Made by a program: the position numbers and the translations under genes | Shown: in pieces, positions 46,941 to 56,553 of the stretch | How the letters are laid out: the number at the start of each line of letters is the position of its first letter | Position numbering within the stretch: position 1 is the stretch's first letter | Source: Neobacillus cucumis | GTDB taxonomy: Bacteria > Bacillota > Bacilli > Bacillales > Cytobacillaceae | Length of the DNA stretch: 64,000 bases | Assembly: GCF_002860255.1 (NCBI RefSeq) | Contig: NZ_PGVE01000035.1 | Span: 1-64,000 of the forward strand | Reading direction: 5' to 3' | Notes under the pieces: generated by a model | Seen by the model: only the letters and a program-made list of their open reading frames with translations | Told to the model about the DNA's origin: nothing | Database searches by the model: none

Positions 46941-47213
46941 ATGGAATATCAATATCCCATTGATTATAATTGGACAACAGAAGAAATTGTTGATGTGATT
47001 AAATTTTTTGAAGCCATTGAGAGGGCATATGAAAAAGGAATTGAACGTGATGAAGTTATGAATGCCTATCGACGGTTCAAAGAAATTGTTCCTAGCAAAG
47101 CAGAAGAAAAGACCATTTGCGGGGAATTTGAAGAAATTAGCGGTTATTCATCATATCGGACAATTAAAAAAGCAAAAGAGTCCTCTTCTGGGGATAGGAT
47201 TATCATGAAATAA
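46941..47213 (+). CDS. yktA: UPF0223 protein YktA
   Basis: This 90-aa helical protein opens [20 protein letters not shown] and matches UPF0223/YktA, conserved in Bacilli, of unknown function. AGCAGGTGAT precedes the ATG. It sits 39 bases behind the nitronate monooxygenase and could be co-transcribed. Confidence 0.88.
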   Translation: MEYQYPIDYNWTTEEIVDVIKFFEAIERAYEKGIERDEVMNAYRRFKEIVPSKAEEKTICGEFEEISGYSSYRTIKKAKESSSGDRIIMK

Positions 47214-47262
47214 AAGCAGAAACCTCCCGATTCTCTTACAATTTGGGAGGTTTTCTGCTTTA
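47213..47262. terminator. bidirectional terminator yktA / yktB
   Basis: AAAGCAGAAACCTCCC pairs with GGGAGGTTTTCTGCTTT over a 16-base loop; both convergent genes end in it. Confidence 0.85.
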
Positions 47263-47892
47263 TTTAATATTTTGAGCTATTTTATACAACGGAGTAACTG
47301 TATTGAATACACTCTCAATTTCTGTTAGTAGTCCTTGTGAACCTAATTCAATGACTTTATTTCGATCCATCGTAAAACCACATAATAATTCAGCCTTTTT
47401 AATGGTTTTCAATCGTTCGAATTGAGCAAGTAAATCTGTTTTTGATAACTGCTCATGTTTAATGGTTTCCGGTTTGGTATGGTCTAAAGACCAAGAAAAC
47501 TCTTTTGGTATTTCCTTATGAATTTTTGCCGCTTTTTTTATAAAGCGCTCAGCCATCAACTCTTTTTGTGGTGCTTCATAAATGACAGCAAACCAAACAA
47601 ATAAATGGGTATTCCATAGACCTATTTGGAAATGAGGGAGCATTTTATAACCACGAGGATTTGAGGCAAATGCTACCCATGTATCCTTAGGCGGGTTAAT
47701 GGTCCGTCTAGCATGTTTGGCCACATGAACAAACATTTCATCTCCCGATAGAGCTGATAAAGTTGGTGCAAAGTACTCTCCGAGTTGCTCTAATTTTGGC
47801 CGGATGGTATTTTTTAAAGCTTCCATCCTTGCTTCTAATCCATCTATTAAAAAAACATCAAAATCCTCATTTGTAAATCCCGAGAACTCCAT
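47260..47892 (-). CDS. yktB: UPF0637 / DUF1054 protein YktB
   Basis: This 210-aa soluble protein contains HVAKHARRTINPPKDTWVAF and GLWNTHLFVWFAVIYEAP, matching YktB of B. subtilis (DUF1054). A structure is known for the family but not a function. GGAGGTAAAAAG lies upstream of the ATG. Confidence 0.88.
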   Translation of the reverse strand: MEFSGFTNEDFDVFLIDGLEARMEALKNTIRPKLEQLGEYFAPTLSALSGDEMFVHVAKHARRTINPPKDTWVAFASNPRGYKMLPHFQIGLWNTHLFVWFAVIYEAPQKELMAERFIKKAAKIHKEIPKEFSWSLDHTKPETIKHEQLSKTDLLAQFERLKTIKKAELLCGFTMDRNKVIELGSQGLLTEIESVFNTVTPLYKIAQNIK

Positions 47893-48069
47893 CTTTTTAC
47901 CTCCAACAACTGTTTGTCAATTATTGTAGCATAAGATAGAAAAACCAAGAAGTGTGTTGCTCGTATGGGTTAGAGCACATATTTGTTGCAACAATTCTAG
48001 GCGGTTCATATTATACAGTAAAACTAATAATCAGAAAAATTAGTCAAAAACCGAAAGGGGGAAATATTA

Positions 48070-48264
48070 ATGAAGCAATTAATGAATACATCTCTAAAAA
48101 AAGCAACTGAAAAGGAAAGAGCAGCCGTGTTAAGATTAGAAATGGATTATGAATTAGCTACATTATTTGAGGCAATTGAGGATAAGAATGAAAAGAAGAT
48201 AAAAGAGTGCAAGCAAAAATTAGAAAAAATCCGCCTGGAATTATTACGGTTAAAGGCTTTTTGA
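48070..48264 (+). CDS. ykzI: YkzI-like small helical protein
   Basis: This 64-aa highly charged helical protein (ATEKERAAVLRLEMDYELAT, then KKIKECKQKLEKIRLELLRL) resembles YkzI by size and position between yktB and suhB. It is probably a helical hairpin. GAAAGGGGGAAA is upstream. Function unknown. Confidence 0.75.
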   Translation: MKQLMNTSLKKATEKERAAVLRLEMDYELATLFEAIEDKNEKKIKECKQKLEKIRLELLRLKAF

Positions 48265-48331
48265 TCGACTTATAATCTAAGGAGTATAAAGATGGAATGA
48301 ACCATGGAGAAACAATTTATCGCTTGATTTG

Positions 48332-48372
48332 AACGAACTCCAAAATGAGAATGTGGGGAGTTCGTTTATTAT
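48332..48372 (+). terminator. terminator of ykzI
   Basis: AACGAACTCC/GGAGTTCGTT stem with a 15-base loop and T-rich tail. Confidence 0.7.
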
Positions 48373-48518
48373 TGTGCATAGGTGTGTGATAAGGTGAACT
48401 TAACATAAGTAAAAAGTTGCTGTGTTAAGTTAATTTGATTAAGCTTAAAGTACATCAAATAATAAAAGGTGCCCCATACTACATACATTGGAATATTGGA
48501 AAAAAAGGGAGGAAGATT

Positions 48519-49316
48519 ATGAATTGGGAAATCATCGATACCCATGCAAAGCAGTGGGTAAAAGAAGCAGGAGAGAGAATCCGTTCGTCTTTTAAGTCCA
48601 AGTTAAATATTGAAACGAAATCAAATCCTAATGATTTAGTCACAAATATTGATAAGGAAATTGAGCAGTTTTTTATTCAACACATCAAAGAGGTCTACCC
48701 GGAGCATAAAATCATGGGAGAAGAGGGTTTTGGTGACGAGCTTCAAACCCTTGATGGAGTCGTATGGATAATTGATCCTATCGATGGAACAATGAATTTT
48801 ATTCATCAGCAAAGAAATTTTGCTATTTCAATCGGGATCTATGAGAATGGAGTAGGGAAAATTGGCCTTATTTATGATGTGGTCCATGATGAGCTATACC
48901 ACGCCATACGTGGAGAGGGTGCATACATAAACGGAAAACCGATACCTGTTCTTAAAGAAACTCCAATTAATGAAGCGATTCTTGCTCTTAATGCTACATG
49001 GGTTGTAGAAAATAGAAGGATTGACCATAATTTGTTGATTCCTTTAGTGAAAGATGCCAGGGGAACAAGATCATATGGCACTGCCGCGCTTGAACTTGTA
49101 TTTTTAGCGACTGGCAGGGTAGACGCTTATTTCTCCATGCGGCTTGCCCCGTGGGATGTTGCAGCAGGCGCGGTTATTTTAGAAGAACTTGGTGGAGTGG
49201 TAACCAACTTAAGAGGGGAAAAACTTGATTTTCTTTCAAGAAATTCATTATTAGCGGCAAAGCCAGGGCTTCATCAATCAATTTTAAAGGACTATTTAAA
49301 GGGCGGGCAATGGTAG
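48519..49316 (+). CDS. suhB: inositol monophosphatase family protein SuhB
   Basis: This 265-aa Mg-dependent sugar phosphatase has GEEG near 67, WIIDPIDGTMNF near 83-94 and the C-terminal WDVAAG; all metal ligands are present. It matches YktC/SuhB of B. subtilis, an inositol-1-phosphatase. The start at 48519 follows GGGAGG; the longer reading from 48435 has no ribosome site. Confidence 0.92.
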   Translation: MNWEIIDTHAKQWVKEAGERIRSSFKSKLNIETKSNPNDLVTNIDKEIEQFFIQHIKEVYPEHKIMGEEGFGDELQTLDGVVWIIDPIDGTMNFIHQQRNFAISIGIYENGVGKIGLIYDVVHDELYHAIRGEGAYINGKPIPVLKETPINEAILALNATWVVENRRIDHNLLIPLVKDARGTRSYGTAALELVFLATGRVDAYFSMRLAPWDVAAGAVILEELGGVVTNLRGEKLDFLSRNSLLAAKPGLHQSILKDYLKGGQW

Positions 49317-49335
49317 AAGTAAAGTTTAAATATAT

Positions 49336-49374
49336 AAAAAGAAGCCTAGGGTCATTCCTAAGGCTTCTTTTATA
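49336..49374. terminator. bidirectional terminator suhB / ylaF
   Basis: AAAGAAGCCT/AGGCTTCTTT extended by a bulged CTAGG/CCTA segment; T runs in both directions. Confidence 0.8.
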
Positions 49375-49555
49375 ATTCTCCGTTTTCTATCATTTTTCTT
49401 TTTGTTTTAAAACCCATTCCCATAATGATTATAACAGCCATAATACAACCAGTTGCAGCAAGCAGGGACTGTTCACTAATAGCAATTCCGATTCCTACAA
49501 TACTAGCAGCTGCAAGAATGGCATAAAAAAGTAAAGGCCACTTCACATTGTTCAT
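49370..49555 (-). CDS. ylaF: YlaF small membrane protein
   Basis: This 61-aa protein has two hydrophobic helices (about 6-25 and 30-47) and a basic end (KTKRKM). It matches YlaF by length and position directly before typA. GGGGGATGTACG lies upstream. Function unknown. Confidence 0.8.
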   Translation of the reverse strand: MNNVKWPLLFYAILAAASIVGIGIAISEQSLLAATGCIMAVIIIMGMGFKTKRKMIENGEL

Positions 49556-49653
49556 CCGTACATCCCCCTTTGTGTTTTATTAAATGTTTGTTCCTTTAAC
49601 ATGCTTATTTTAATATTACACAAATTCATTTTAGGTTTCCACTTTAATTGTGG

Positions 49654-49659
49654 TATAAT
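49654..49659 (+). promoter_or_regulatory. extended -10 promoter of typA
   Basis: TGGTATAAT is a perfect extended -10 element 68 bases before the typA start; the -35 region (TTAGGT at 49631) is poor, as is common for such promoters. Confidence 0.6.
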
Positions 49660-49726
49660 GTTTTAGTTGTATATGAAAAACTATAATAAAAAACAATTTT
49701 TATGATAAAGGTAGGAGTGGAATTTT

Positions 49727-51565
49727 TTGAATCTAAGAAATGATATACGTAATATAGCGATTATTGCCCACGTTGACCATGGTAAAACGACGTTGGTGGA
49801 CCAACTGCTTAAACAATCAGGAACATTTCGTACAAATGAGCATGTGGAAGAACGTGCTATGGATTCCAATGATTTAGAGAGAGAGCGTGGAATCACAATT
49901 CTTGCAAAAAATACGGCAATCCAATACAAAGATACTCGAATCAACATCTTGGATACTCCAGGACACGCCGATTTTGGCGGTGAAGTAGAGCGGATTATGA
50001 AGATGGTTGATGGCGTGCTTCTTGTTGTTGATGCTTATGAAGGCTGTATGCCTCAAACACGTTTTGTACTAAAAAAGGCTTTGGAACAAAACTTAACTCC
50101 AATTGTTGTGGTAAATAAAATTGACAGAGATTTTGCCCGCCCTTTAGAAGTAATAGATGAAGTTCTTGACCTGTTCATTGAGCTTGGAGCAAATGAGGAT
50201 CAGCTTGAATTCCCAGTTATTTATGCTTCTGCGATTAATGGTACAGCTAGTATTGATCCAGAGAAACAAGATGAAAACATGCAGTCATTATACGATGCCA
50301 TTGTGGAAAACATCCCAGCACCAGTAGATAATAGCGAGGAGCCCCTGCAATTCCAAGTAGCTCTGCTTGATTACAATGATTATGTTGGCCGTATCGGAAT
50401 TGGCCGTGTTTTCCGCGGTACGATGAAGGTGGGGCAGCAAGTAGCCCTAATGAAAATCGACGGTACTGTCAAGCAGTTCCGGGTTACTAAGATTTTTGGT
50501 TTCTTTGGACTAAAACGTCTAGAAGTTGAAGAGGCAAAAGCAGGAGACCTTATTGCTGTTTCTGGTATGGAGGATATTAATGTTGGTGAAACTGTATGTC
50601 CGTTTGAACATCAAGAAGCTTTACCAATTTTGAGAATCGATGAACCTACCTTACAAATGACCTTTGTTGTGAATAACAGTCCATTTGCCGGTAGAGAAGG
50701 AAAATACCTGACTTCTAGAAAGATTGAAGAAAGACTTCGTGCGCAATTGCAGACAGATGTAAGCTTGCGGGTTGATAACACTGATTCTCCTGATGCATGG
50801 ATTGTTTCGGGTCGTGGTGAGCTCCATTTATCTATCTTAATTGAGAATATGCGTCGTGAAGGTTATGAGCTTCAAGTATCTAAACCAGAAGTAATTGTAA
50901 GAGAAATTGATGGAGTCCGTTGTGAGCCGGTTGAGCGCGTACAAATCGATGTTCCTGAAGAACATACAGGGGCAGTAATGGAATCAATTGGAGCACGTAA
51001 AGGTGAAATGCTTGATATGATTAATAATGGATCTGGTCAAGTCCGCTTAATTTTTAACGTTCCAGCACGTGGGTTAATTGGTTATACAACAGAATTTTTA
51101 ACGATGACCCGTGGATATGGAATTATTAATCACACGTTTGACAGCTATCAGCCAATGCTTCCAGGTCAAGTAGGCGGAAGACGCCAAGGTGTTCTTGTTT
51201 CTATGGAATCCGGTAAGGCGTCTACTTATGGAATTATGCAAGTTGAAGACCGTGGTACTATTTTCGTTGAACCTGGTACTGAAATTTATGAGGGGATGAT
51301 TGTTGGAGAGCACACTCGTGAAAACGACATTACCGTAAATATCACGAAGGTGAAACACGCAACAAATATCCGTTCTGCTAACAAAGATCAAACGTCAGTA
51401 ATTAAAAAACCAAGAATTATGACACTCGAAGAATCATTAGAATACCTAAATGAAGACGAATATTGTGAAGTTACACCACAGTCAATTCGTTTAAGAAAGA
51501 AAATACTTGATAAAAATGAACGTGAAAGAATGGCTAAAAAGAAAAAATATGCTGAATTGAGTTAA
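49727..51565 (+). CDS. typA: ribosome-associated GTPase TypA/BipA
   Basis: This 612-aa translational GTPase related to EF-G binds ribosomes under cold and other stress. G1 [10 protein letters not shown] (14-23), G2 ERGITI, G3 DTPGHADF and G4 NKIDR are intact, and the C-terminal BipA-specific domain is complete. It uses TTG with GGAGTGG six bases upstream. It matches YlaG. Confidence 0.97.
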   Translation: MNLRNDIRNIAIIAHVDHGKTTLVDQLLKQSGTFRTNEHVEERAMDSNDLERERGITILAKNTAIQYKDTRINILDTPGHADFGGEVERIMKMVDGVLLVVDAYEGCMPQTRFVLKKALEQNLTPIVVVNKIDRDFARPLEVIDEVLDLFIELGANEDQLEFPVIYASAINGTASIDPEKQDENMQSLYDAIVENIPAPVDNSEEPLQFQVALLDYNDYVGRIGIGRVFRGTMKVGQQVALMKIDGTVKQFRVTKIFGFFGLKRLEVEEAKAGDLIAVSGMEDINVGETVCPFEHQEALPILRIDEPTLQMTFVVNNSPFAGREGKYLTSRKIEERLRAQLQTDVSLRVDNTDSPDAWIVSGRGELHLSILIENMRREGYELQVSKPEVIVREIDGVRCEPVERVQIDVPEEHTGAVMESIGARKGEMLDMINNGSGQVRLIFNVPARGLIGYTTEFLTMTRGYGIINHTFDSYQPMLPGQVGGRRQGVLVSMESGKASTYGIMQVEDRGTIFVEPGTEIYEGMIVGEHTRENDITVNITKVKHATNIRSANKDQTSVIKKPRIMTLEESLEYLNEDEYCEVTPQSIRLRKKILDKNERERMAKKKKYAELS

Positions 51566-51584
51566 TTATTGAGAGGTGCAAACC

Positions 51585-51914
51585 GTGGAAGAATTAAGAT
51601 CCTTCTCCCCAAGTTTAAGATTCTTTATTCAACTTACGAATGATATACAAACAGGTGTAATCCTGCAATATATTTTTATTGTAATTTTATCAGTTATTGT
51701 ATATCGGTTAGGTTTTGCCAAAAAGCTGCCCCTTGGTAAAAATATTGTTATTTATTTCAGCCTTTGTATTGGATGCATTTTGATGCTGTTTTTCTCCTAC
51801 GCATTACCAATTGCAGAAGGGTTAGGTGTCGCGGCGTTATTATTAATTATTTATAAGATCCGTCTTCACCAATCAAAAAGACAGGTAAATAGCGAAGTCT
51901 CAGGGGGGAAATAA
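51585..51914 (+). CDS. ylaH: YlaH family membrane protein
   Basis: This 109-aa protein has three hydrophobic helices (about 25-43, 55-75, 78-93) and a basic polar tail; IVYRLGFAKKLPLGKN is typical of YlaH. GTG at 51585 follows GAGAGGTG; an in-frame GTG at 51576 is part of that site. It starts 20 bases behind typA and is likely co-transcribed. Confidence 0.82.
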   Translation: MEELRSFSPSLRFFIQLTNDIQTGVILQYIFIVILSVIVYRLGFAKKLPLGKNIVIYFSLCIGCILMLFFSYALPIAEGLGVAALLLIIYKIRLHQSKRQVNSEVSGGK

Positions 51915-52205
51915 ATGCAATCATTGCAGGATGCACTTTATAATTGGTTAACCATTAAAGTCGTATGTGATGCCCGCCCTGATGACGCAGCGGCGATTGA
52001 AACACGGGAGTTCTTCGAAGAGATACTCAGCACCCAGCATCATGTCTCAAATATTGAAATAACCCAAGATGATGTGATGTATTATGTTTCATACCAACAG
52101 GGAGATGGAACAAAAAAAGTACGTTATCCTCGTGAGTTAATTGAAATTATGATTAACCAAATAAATCAAGAGCCTGAGAAGTATAGGGACTATCCGATGG
52201 ATTAA
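51915..52205 (+). CDS. conserved hypothetical protein downstream of ylaH
   Basis: This 96-aa soluble protein (MQSLQDALYNWLTIKVVCDA start, ending KYRDYPMD) begins immediately after the ylaH stop with GGGGGAAATA as ribosome site, so it is translated from the same mRNA. It is not in the B. subtilis set I remember. I recognise no domain; the acidic, mixed alpha/beta pattern gives no function. Confidence 0.7.
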   Translation: MQSLQDALYNWLTIKVVCDARPDDAAAIETREFFEEILSTQHHVSNIEITQDDVMYYVSYQQGDGTKKVRYPRELIEIMINQINQEPEKYRDYPMD

Positions 52206-52210
52206 AAGAA

Positions 52211-52246
52211 AAGCTTCAGCGCTGTTAAGGCGCTGAAGCTTTTTTA
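52211..52246. terminator. bidirectional terminator before ylaI
   Basis: 12-bp perfect stem AAGCTTCAGCGC/GCGCTGAAGCTT, loop TGTTAAG, then TTTTTT. Confidence 0.9.
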
Positions 52247-52444
52247 CCATTCATCGTTATCCGATTTTGGACGGTATAAACGGAAATTACCAGATTCAAA
52301 CCGTGCATTGGTTTTTTCAGTAATTCTAGTACTGCAGTTATTGCACATATATGTATGGATAGGACGGTTTCGAAGTCGTTTAGCAATTAATGATTCATCG
52401 TCTATGTTTTCTATTTTATCGCAAATCACACATTTTACTCTCAT
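52244..52444 (-). CDS. ylaI: YlaI, DUF2197 zinc-binding protein
   Basis: This 66-aa protein has CVIC at 5-8 and CNNC at 34-37, a rubredoxin-like zinc knuckle. It matches YlaI (DUF2197). AGAGGTGC lies upstream. Function unknown. Confidence 0.85.
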   Translation of the reverse strand: MRVKCVICDKIENIDDESLIAKRLRNRPIHTYMCNNCSTRITEKTNARFESGNFRLYRPKSDNDEW

Positions 52445-52612
52445 TCAAGCACCTCTTTAATTCTTCATTCGAAAAACAGAATGTTTGTAATATAGTATAT
52501 CACACTCCTTACATCGACTGGTAAATCAATTGGTTAGAGTTGATGAAAAATAGGGATAGTAGTAATATGAAAATATCTGTTTTTTAAGGAATGAATAAAG
52601 GGGTTGAATAAA

Positions 52613-53068
52613 ATGGCAAATCAAGTAGAACCAAAACTAATCCAGCCATTGTTTGATGAACTGCAAAAAGAACGTTTTGTAACTTTGGCAACAGTTGATT
52701 ATGAAACGGGCGGGCCAAATGTCAGTGCCATATCTTGGGTGCTTGCTAAAGATGAAAGTACAATCTATTTTGCTGTAGATAATCGTTCTCGTATTTTAGA
52801 AAATATCAATAAAAATAATAAAGTTGTTATCAATTTAATTGCGAATGAATCTACATACTCCATTCAAGGGGAAGCATCTTTAAAAGAAGAGCGTTTACCG
52901 GAAGTACCATTAAAACTGGCATTGGTAGAAGTAGCGATCACTGAAGTCAGAGATGTCATGTTCTATGGTTCAAAAATTGTAACAGAAGTTCAGTACGATA
53001 AAACCTATGATAAGAAAGCAGCTGAGCGGCTGGACAATCAAGTTATGGAAGCAATGAAAAAAGCTTAG
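52613..53068 (+). CDS. ylaL: pyridoxamine 5'-phosphate oxidase-like flavoprotein
   Basis: This 151-aa split-barrel protein (FVTLATVDYETGGPNVSAIS, then IYFAVDNRSRILENI) resembles YlaL of B. subtilis. The family binds FMN, heme or F420. The start at 52613 is set by AAAGGGG. It is a single gene whose stop codon lies in its terminator. B. subtilis has it downstream of phoH, so the order differs slightly here. Confidence 0.75.
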   Translation: MANQVEPKLIQPLFDELQKERFVTLATVDYETGGPNVSAISWVLAKDESTIYFAVDNRSRILENINKNNKVVINLIANESTYSIQGEASLKEERLPEVPLKLALVEVAITEVRDVMFYGSKIVTEVQYDKTYDKKAAERLDNQVMEAMKKA

Positions 53069-53088
53069 TGAAAAACTAAGCTTTTTTA
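53058..53088. terminator. bidirectional terminator ylaL / ylaJ
   Basis: AAGCTTAGT/ACTAAGCTT extended by A/T pairs around GAAAA; it overlaps the ylaL stop codon. Confidence 0.88.
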
Positions 53089-53096
53089 TTTTTATC

Positions 53097-53690
53097 TTAC
53101 TCTTTATGGTGATTAGATTGGTCATTTTGTTCTTTGTTTAGTTTCTTTTCTTCCTTACCCTTCAGACTTTGATCAGGTTTTTCCGTTGCATTTTTAGGGG
53201 TTGGAGTGATTAGATCTCCAGGGATTTCTGGCATTAACCGGCCCGCTATATCTGCCAGTTCCTCCATAACTCCTTGAATCGGTCTGCCCTTTTTTATATC
53301 TGCTTGTATTTCCTTTAGACGCTGATTTGTGTCCGCATCTGCTACCACGATAGCTTTAGCACCATAGGGATCTTTTCTTAAACTTTCTGCAACAGAATAC
53401 TTAATGGAGCCAACCTGCGAACGATCAATCTTTGCATTAACGTCAATCCCCACAATGGCATACCTTCCTAAAACTACCGCTGTGGCATCTGACACATTTG
53501 GAATGCTAGTTGCGAGCTCCACTAAACGCTTTGAAATCTCTTGGCCAGATTTACGGTCTACGTTTTCAATATAACTGTTTTTAACGTTTACTAGTGATTG
53601 GCTGCCACTTTTGGCATTTTCCTTATGATCAGTAATGCTGCACCCTGTTAAAAATAAACTTATGGCTGTTGTTAACAGGATTTTTTTCAT
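53097..53690 (-). CDS. ylaJ: YhcN/YlaJ sporulation lipoprotein
   Basis: This 197-aa lipoprotein (lipobox LTGC, Cys17) has the YhcN/YlaJ domain (ISKRLVELATSIPNVSDATA, VVLGRYAIVGIDVNAKI). Family members are forespore-expressed membrane proteins linked to germination. GGAGGTGG sets the ATG at 53690. The C-terminus is low-complexity Lys/Glu/Asn/Gln. Confidence 0.88.
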   Translation of the reverse strand: MKKILLTTAISLFLTGCSITDHKENAKSGSQSLVNVKNSYIENVDRKSGQEISKRLVELATSIPNVSDATAVVLGRYAIVGIDVNAKIDRSQVGSIKYSVAESLRKDPYGAKAIVVADADTNQRLKEIQADIKKGRPIQGVMEELADIAGRLMPEIPGDLITPTPKNATEKPDQSLKGKEEKKLNKEQNDQSNHHKE

Positions 53691-53898
53691 TAAAACCACC
53701 TCCAAATAATAAATAATGGTTAAATGGGCTTGAACCTTAGTCTCTCAAATAAATTTAAATAGTCTTAATAACATTTATTGTGCGGAACGCCTTCTATCTT
53801 TATTCCAATAAACATATATTTTACCAAAGTCCAATCTAGCAAAGGGTTGTTGAAATTGATTTAACAAGCCACACACCAGTGAAGCAGGAGGCGTTGCT

Positions 53899-55227
53899 TT
53901 GAGTAAAATATACGTGTTAGATACAAATGTCTTGCTCCAAGACCCGTATTCCATTTATTCGTTTGAAGACAATGAAGTTGTGATTCCAGCAGTAGTTCTT
54001 GAAGAAGTGGACTCGAAAAAAAGATATATGGATGAAGTAGGAAGAAATGCAAGGCAGGTATCTCGATTAATTGATGGGCTAAGGGCAGCCGGGAAACTTC
54101 ATGAAAAAATTCCTCTTGAAAATGGAGGAACCATTAGGATTGAATTAAACCATCGATCATTTCATGAGCTTCAAGACATCTTTGTAGAAAAAACCAATGA
54201 TAATCGCATCTTGGCTGTGGCAAAAAATTTATACCTAGAGGAACAAGCGAAAGAAAATGGTAAGCCAGTAATAATTGTTAGTAAAGATGCATTGGTACGA
54301 GTAAAGGCAGATGCGATTGGACTTACGGCAGAGGATTTTTTAAACGATCGAGTTGTTGAAGTAGAACATATATATACCGGTTTTTTTGAATTACTCCTTC
54401 CGATTGAACTGTTAGGCCGTTTTTATGAAAAGGGTGAATTATCACTTTCTGAGGTAGCAAACCATCCGTTTTATCCAAATCAATTCCTTATCATGAAGGA
54501 TGTATTAGGCAGTTCAGCTTCCGCAATCGGGATGGTCGATAAAACCAGTAAGAAAGTAAAAAAATTAACATTAAATCAAGAGCATGTATGGGGAATTCAT
54601 TCTCGAAATGTGCAGCAAACCATGGCAATTGAATTATTGTTACGTAAAGATATTCCGCTTGTTACATTAACCGGTAAGGCTGGAACAGGGAAGACACTGC
54701 TGGCACTTGCTTCTGGATTAATGCAAACGGAGGATTTTAGAGAGTATAAAAAGCTTTTGGTAGCAAGACCGATTGTTCCGGTAGGAAAGGATCTTGGATT
54801 TTTACCAGGTGAAAAACAAGAAAAACTAAGACCTTGGATGCAGCCGATATATGATAATTTAGAATATTTATTTAATACAAAAAAACCAGGTGAATTAGAT
54901 GCAATTCTTGCTGGCATGGGGTCGATTGAGGTAGAGGCTTTAACGTATATTCGCGGAAGAAGCCTGCCAAAGCAATTTATTATTATTGATGAGGCGCAAA
55001 ATTTAACCAAGCATGAAGTAAAAACCATCTTAACACGTGTTGGAGAGGGCAGTAAGATTGTGCTAATGGGTGATCCTGAACAGATAGACCATCCATATCT
55101 TGATGCCTATAACAATGGCCTTACCTATGTAGTAGAGAAATTTAAAGACCAAGAGATTTCCGGACATGTTAAGCTTTTAAAAGGGGAACGCTCAGGTCTG
55201 GCAAGACTGGCAGCCGATCTTCTTTAA
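53899..55227 (+). CDS. ylaK: PIN-PhoH ATPase YlaK
   Basis: This 442-aa protein fuses an N-terminal PIN ribonuclease domain (VLDTNVLLQDP at 6-16, EEVDSKK near 35, DNRILAVA) to a PhoH ATPase/helicase with Walker A LTGKAGTGKTLLA near 257 and Walker B FIIIDEAQNLT near 358. Such PhoH2-like proteins unwind and cut RNA. TTG start with GCAGGAGGCG upstream. It matches YlaK. Confidence 0.92.
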   Translation: MSKIYVLDTNVLLQDPYSIYSFEDNEVVIPAVVLEEVDSKKRYMDEVGRNARQVSRLIDGLRAAGKLHEKIPLENGGTIRIELNHRSFHELQDIFVEKTNDNRILAVAKNLYLEEQAKENGKPVIIVSKDALVRVKADAIGLTAEDFLNDRVVEVEHIYTGFFELLLPIELLGRFYEKGELSLSEVANHPFYPNQFLIMKDVLGSSASAIGMVDKTSKKVKKLTLNQEHVWGIHSRNVQQTMAIELLLRKDIPLVTLTGKAGTGKTLLALASGLMQTEDFREYKKLLVARPIVPVGKDLGFLPGEKQEKLRPWMQPIYDNLEYLFNTKKPGELDAILAGMGSIEVEALTYIRGRSLPKQFIIIDEAQNLTKHEVKTILTRVGEGSKIVLMGDPEQIDHPYLDAYNNGLTYVVEKFKDQEISGHVKLLKGERSGLARLAADLL

Positions 55228-55306
55228 AACCAAAAGCGGAATCGCATTGATCAGGGGCGACAGGCATATGACCCTAAGCTCCTAGGCGTTGGAGCTGGAC
55301 GCAGCA
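55228..55306 (+). repeat. interspersed intergenic repeat behind phoH
   Basis: The block starts AAGCGGAATCGCATTGATCA, contains GGGGCGACAGGCATATGACC and ends TCCTAGGCGTTGGAGCTGGA. This matches my memory of a roughly 100-bp repeat found between genes across Bacillus genomes (GCGGAAGCGCC...CGACAGGCA...GGCGCTGGAGCTAGA). Here it is shortened and mutated. It shares its end with 33670-33693. Confidence 0.6.
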
Positions 55307-55309
55307 AAA

Positions 55310-55342
55310 AAACGGGTGCCAACATATGGCGCCCGTTTATTC
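55310..55342. terminator. bidirectional terminator after phoH
   Basis: AAACGGGTGCC/GGCGCCCGTTT with one G-U, loop AACATAT. Confidence 0.82.
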
Positions 55343-55840
55343 TCACTTAATTATAAAGCCTGTAATATTTTTAATAGGGTTATCCTTATTAGAACCATCA
55401 CCGTAATAAATATGGATTGGGCCGTCAGAGGTTAATGGTTTTCCATCTTTTGAATAACCTAAAATAAAATTATAGGCCGTTTCGAGTGGAATTTCGATTT
55501 CATCGGTTAAGGTATGAACAACCAAACTTTTTGCATCAACGGCCGGCTCCGAATTTAATAAAAATGGTTTAAATGGAATACCGAAGGTACCTGTTAAAAC
55601 TTTTTCTTTTTCAAATTTTTTTTCAGTTTTTAAGGTTGGAGGATAAATTGCCCCCTCCATTATTTCTCGGTCCCAATGTTTAGAGACAGCTTTTGTATAG
55701 TTCTCCAAAGAATCAGAGGACTCTGCTGTTTGAGAGAAGTAAGTTGTTAAATCAACCCGGCGGTCATCAAAGATCCAAACACTTGGATCAAGAGTAATTG
55801 TATATTTTACTTTCCCTGCTATCGTCATAATATTTTCCAT
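55343..55840 (-). CDS. conserved hypothetical protein
   Basis: This 165-aa soluble protein (MENIMTIAGKVKYTITLDPS, then VWIFDDRRVDL, later YNFILGYSKDGKPL) looks full length and conserved-like. GAGGGGGATGG supports the ATG at 55840. I recall close proteins in Bacillus being annotated as hypothetical or peptidyl-prolyl isomerase-like, without experimental basis I know. Not named here. Confidence 0.65.
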   Translation of the reverse strand: MENIMTIAGKVKYTITLDPSVWIFDDRRVDLTTYFSQTAESSDSLENYTKAVSKHWDREIMEGAIYPPTLKTEKKFEKEKVLTGTFGIPFKPFLLNSEPAVDAKSLVVHTLTDEIEIPLETAYNFILGYSKDGKPLTSDGPIHIYYGDGSNKDNPIKNITGFIIK

Positions 55841-56079
55841 TGTCCCATCCCCCTCAAATCTAGATGAAATCACTCGAGTTCACTAGAATTCCGCATAACA
55901 TCACTAAATTATCCGTACCATTATTAATGGATATCGCTTTCTTAGTATATCTCTTTTTTTCAACGTTGTCATAAAAGTAACTCATGTTCGTTAATATCCT
56001 TCATTGTTCTTGCAATTTTGAGGTGTAAACGGTAAAATTTATAGATAAGTTGAATTATCGCTCTGAAATGGGGGGATCA

Positions 56080-56364
56080 ATGTTGGCGTCTGAAATGATC
56101 GTGAATCACCATGAAAAAGCCTATGCCTTACTCCAGGCTGACGCTGAAAAGATATTAAAGCTTATCAAAGTGCAAATGGACAATCTCACGATGCCTCAAT
56201 GCCCTCTTTATGAAGAGGTATTGGATACACAAATGTTTGGCCTTTCAAGAGAAATAGACTTTGCTGTGCGATTAGGCTTAATAGATGCTAAGGATGGAAA
56301 AGCAATTTTAGACCAATTAGAGAGAGAACTATCTGCTCTTCATGATGCATCCTTAAAAAAATAA
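56080..56364 (+). CDS. ylaN: YlaN/Fpa, Fur-linked iron protein
   Basis: This 94-aa helical protein contains [20 protein letters not shown] and [20 protein letters not shown], matching YlaN. YlaN is essential under iron limitation in B. subtilis; in Staphylococcus aureus it (Fpa) binds iron and relieves Fur repression. TTG 56083 (MASEM) is an equally good start given GGGGGG spacing and the B. subtilis protein start. Confidence 0.9.
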   Translation: MLASEMIVNHHEKAYALLQADAEKILKLIKVQMDNLTMPQCPLYEEVLDTQMFGLSREIDFAVRLGLIDAKDGKAILDQLERELSALHDASLKK

Positions 56365-56376
56365 TGCATAAATAAG

Positions 56377-56415
56377 AACTCAAACAATACGGCGTAATGT
56401 TTGAGTTTTTTATTA
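56377..56415 (+). terminator. terminator of ylaN
   Basis: AACTCAAACA/TGTTTGAGTT with T tail. Confidence 0.85.
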
Positions 56416-56553
56416 TACATAAGTGGGGTATTTTGTACGAAAGTTCTTTATTAAAATCTTGTAACAAATGAGGATTTCCTCAAGTAAGATAACCGTTTTT
56501 CTATTATAATAGAATGGTAAACTATCAATTTTTAAAAAATGAGGACGTCTTTA

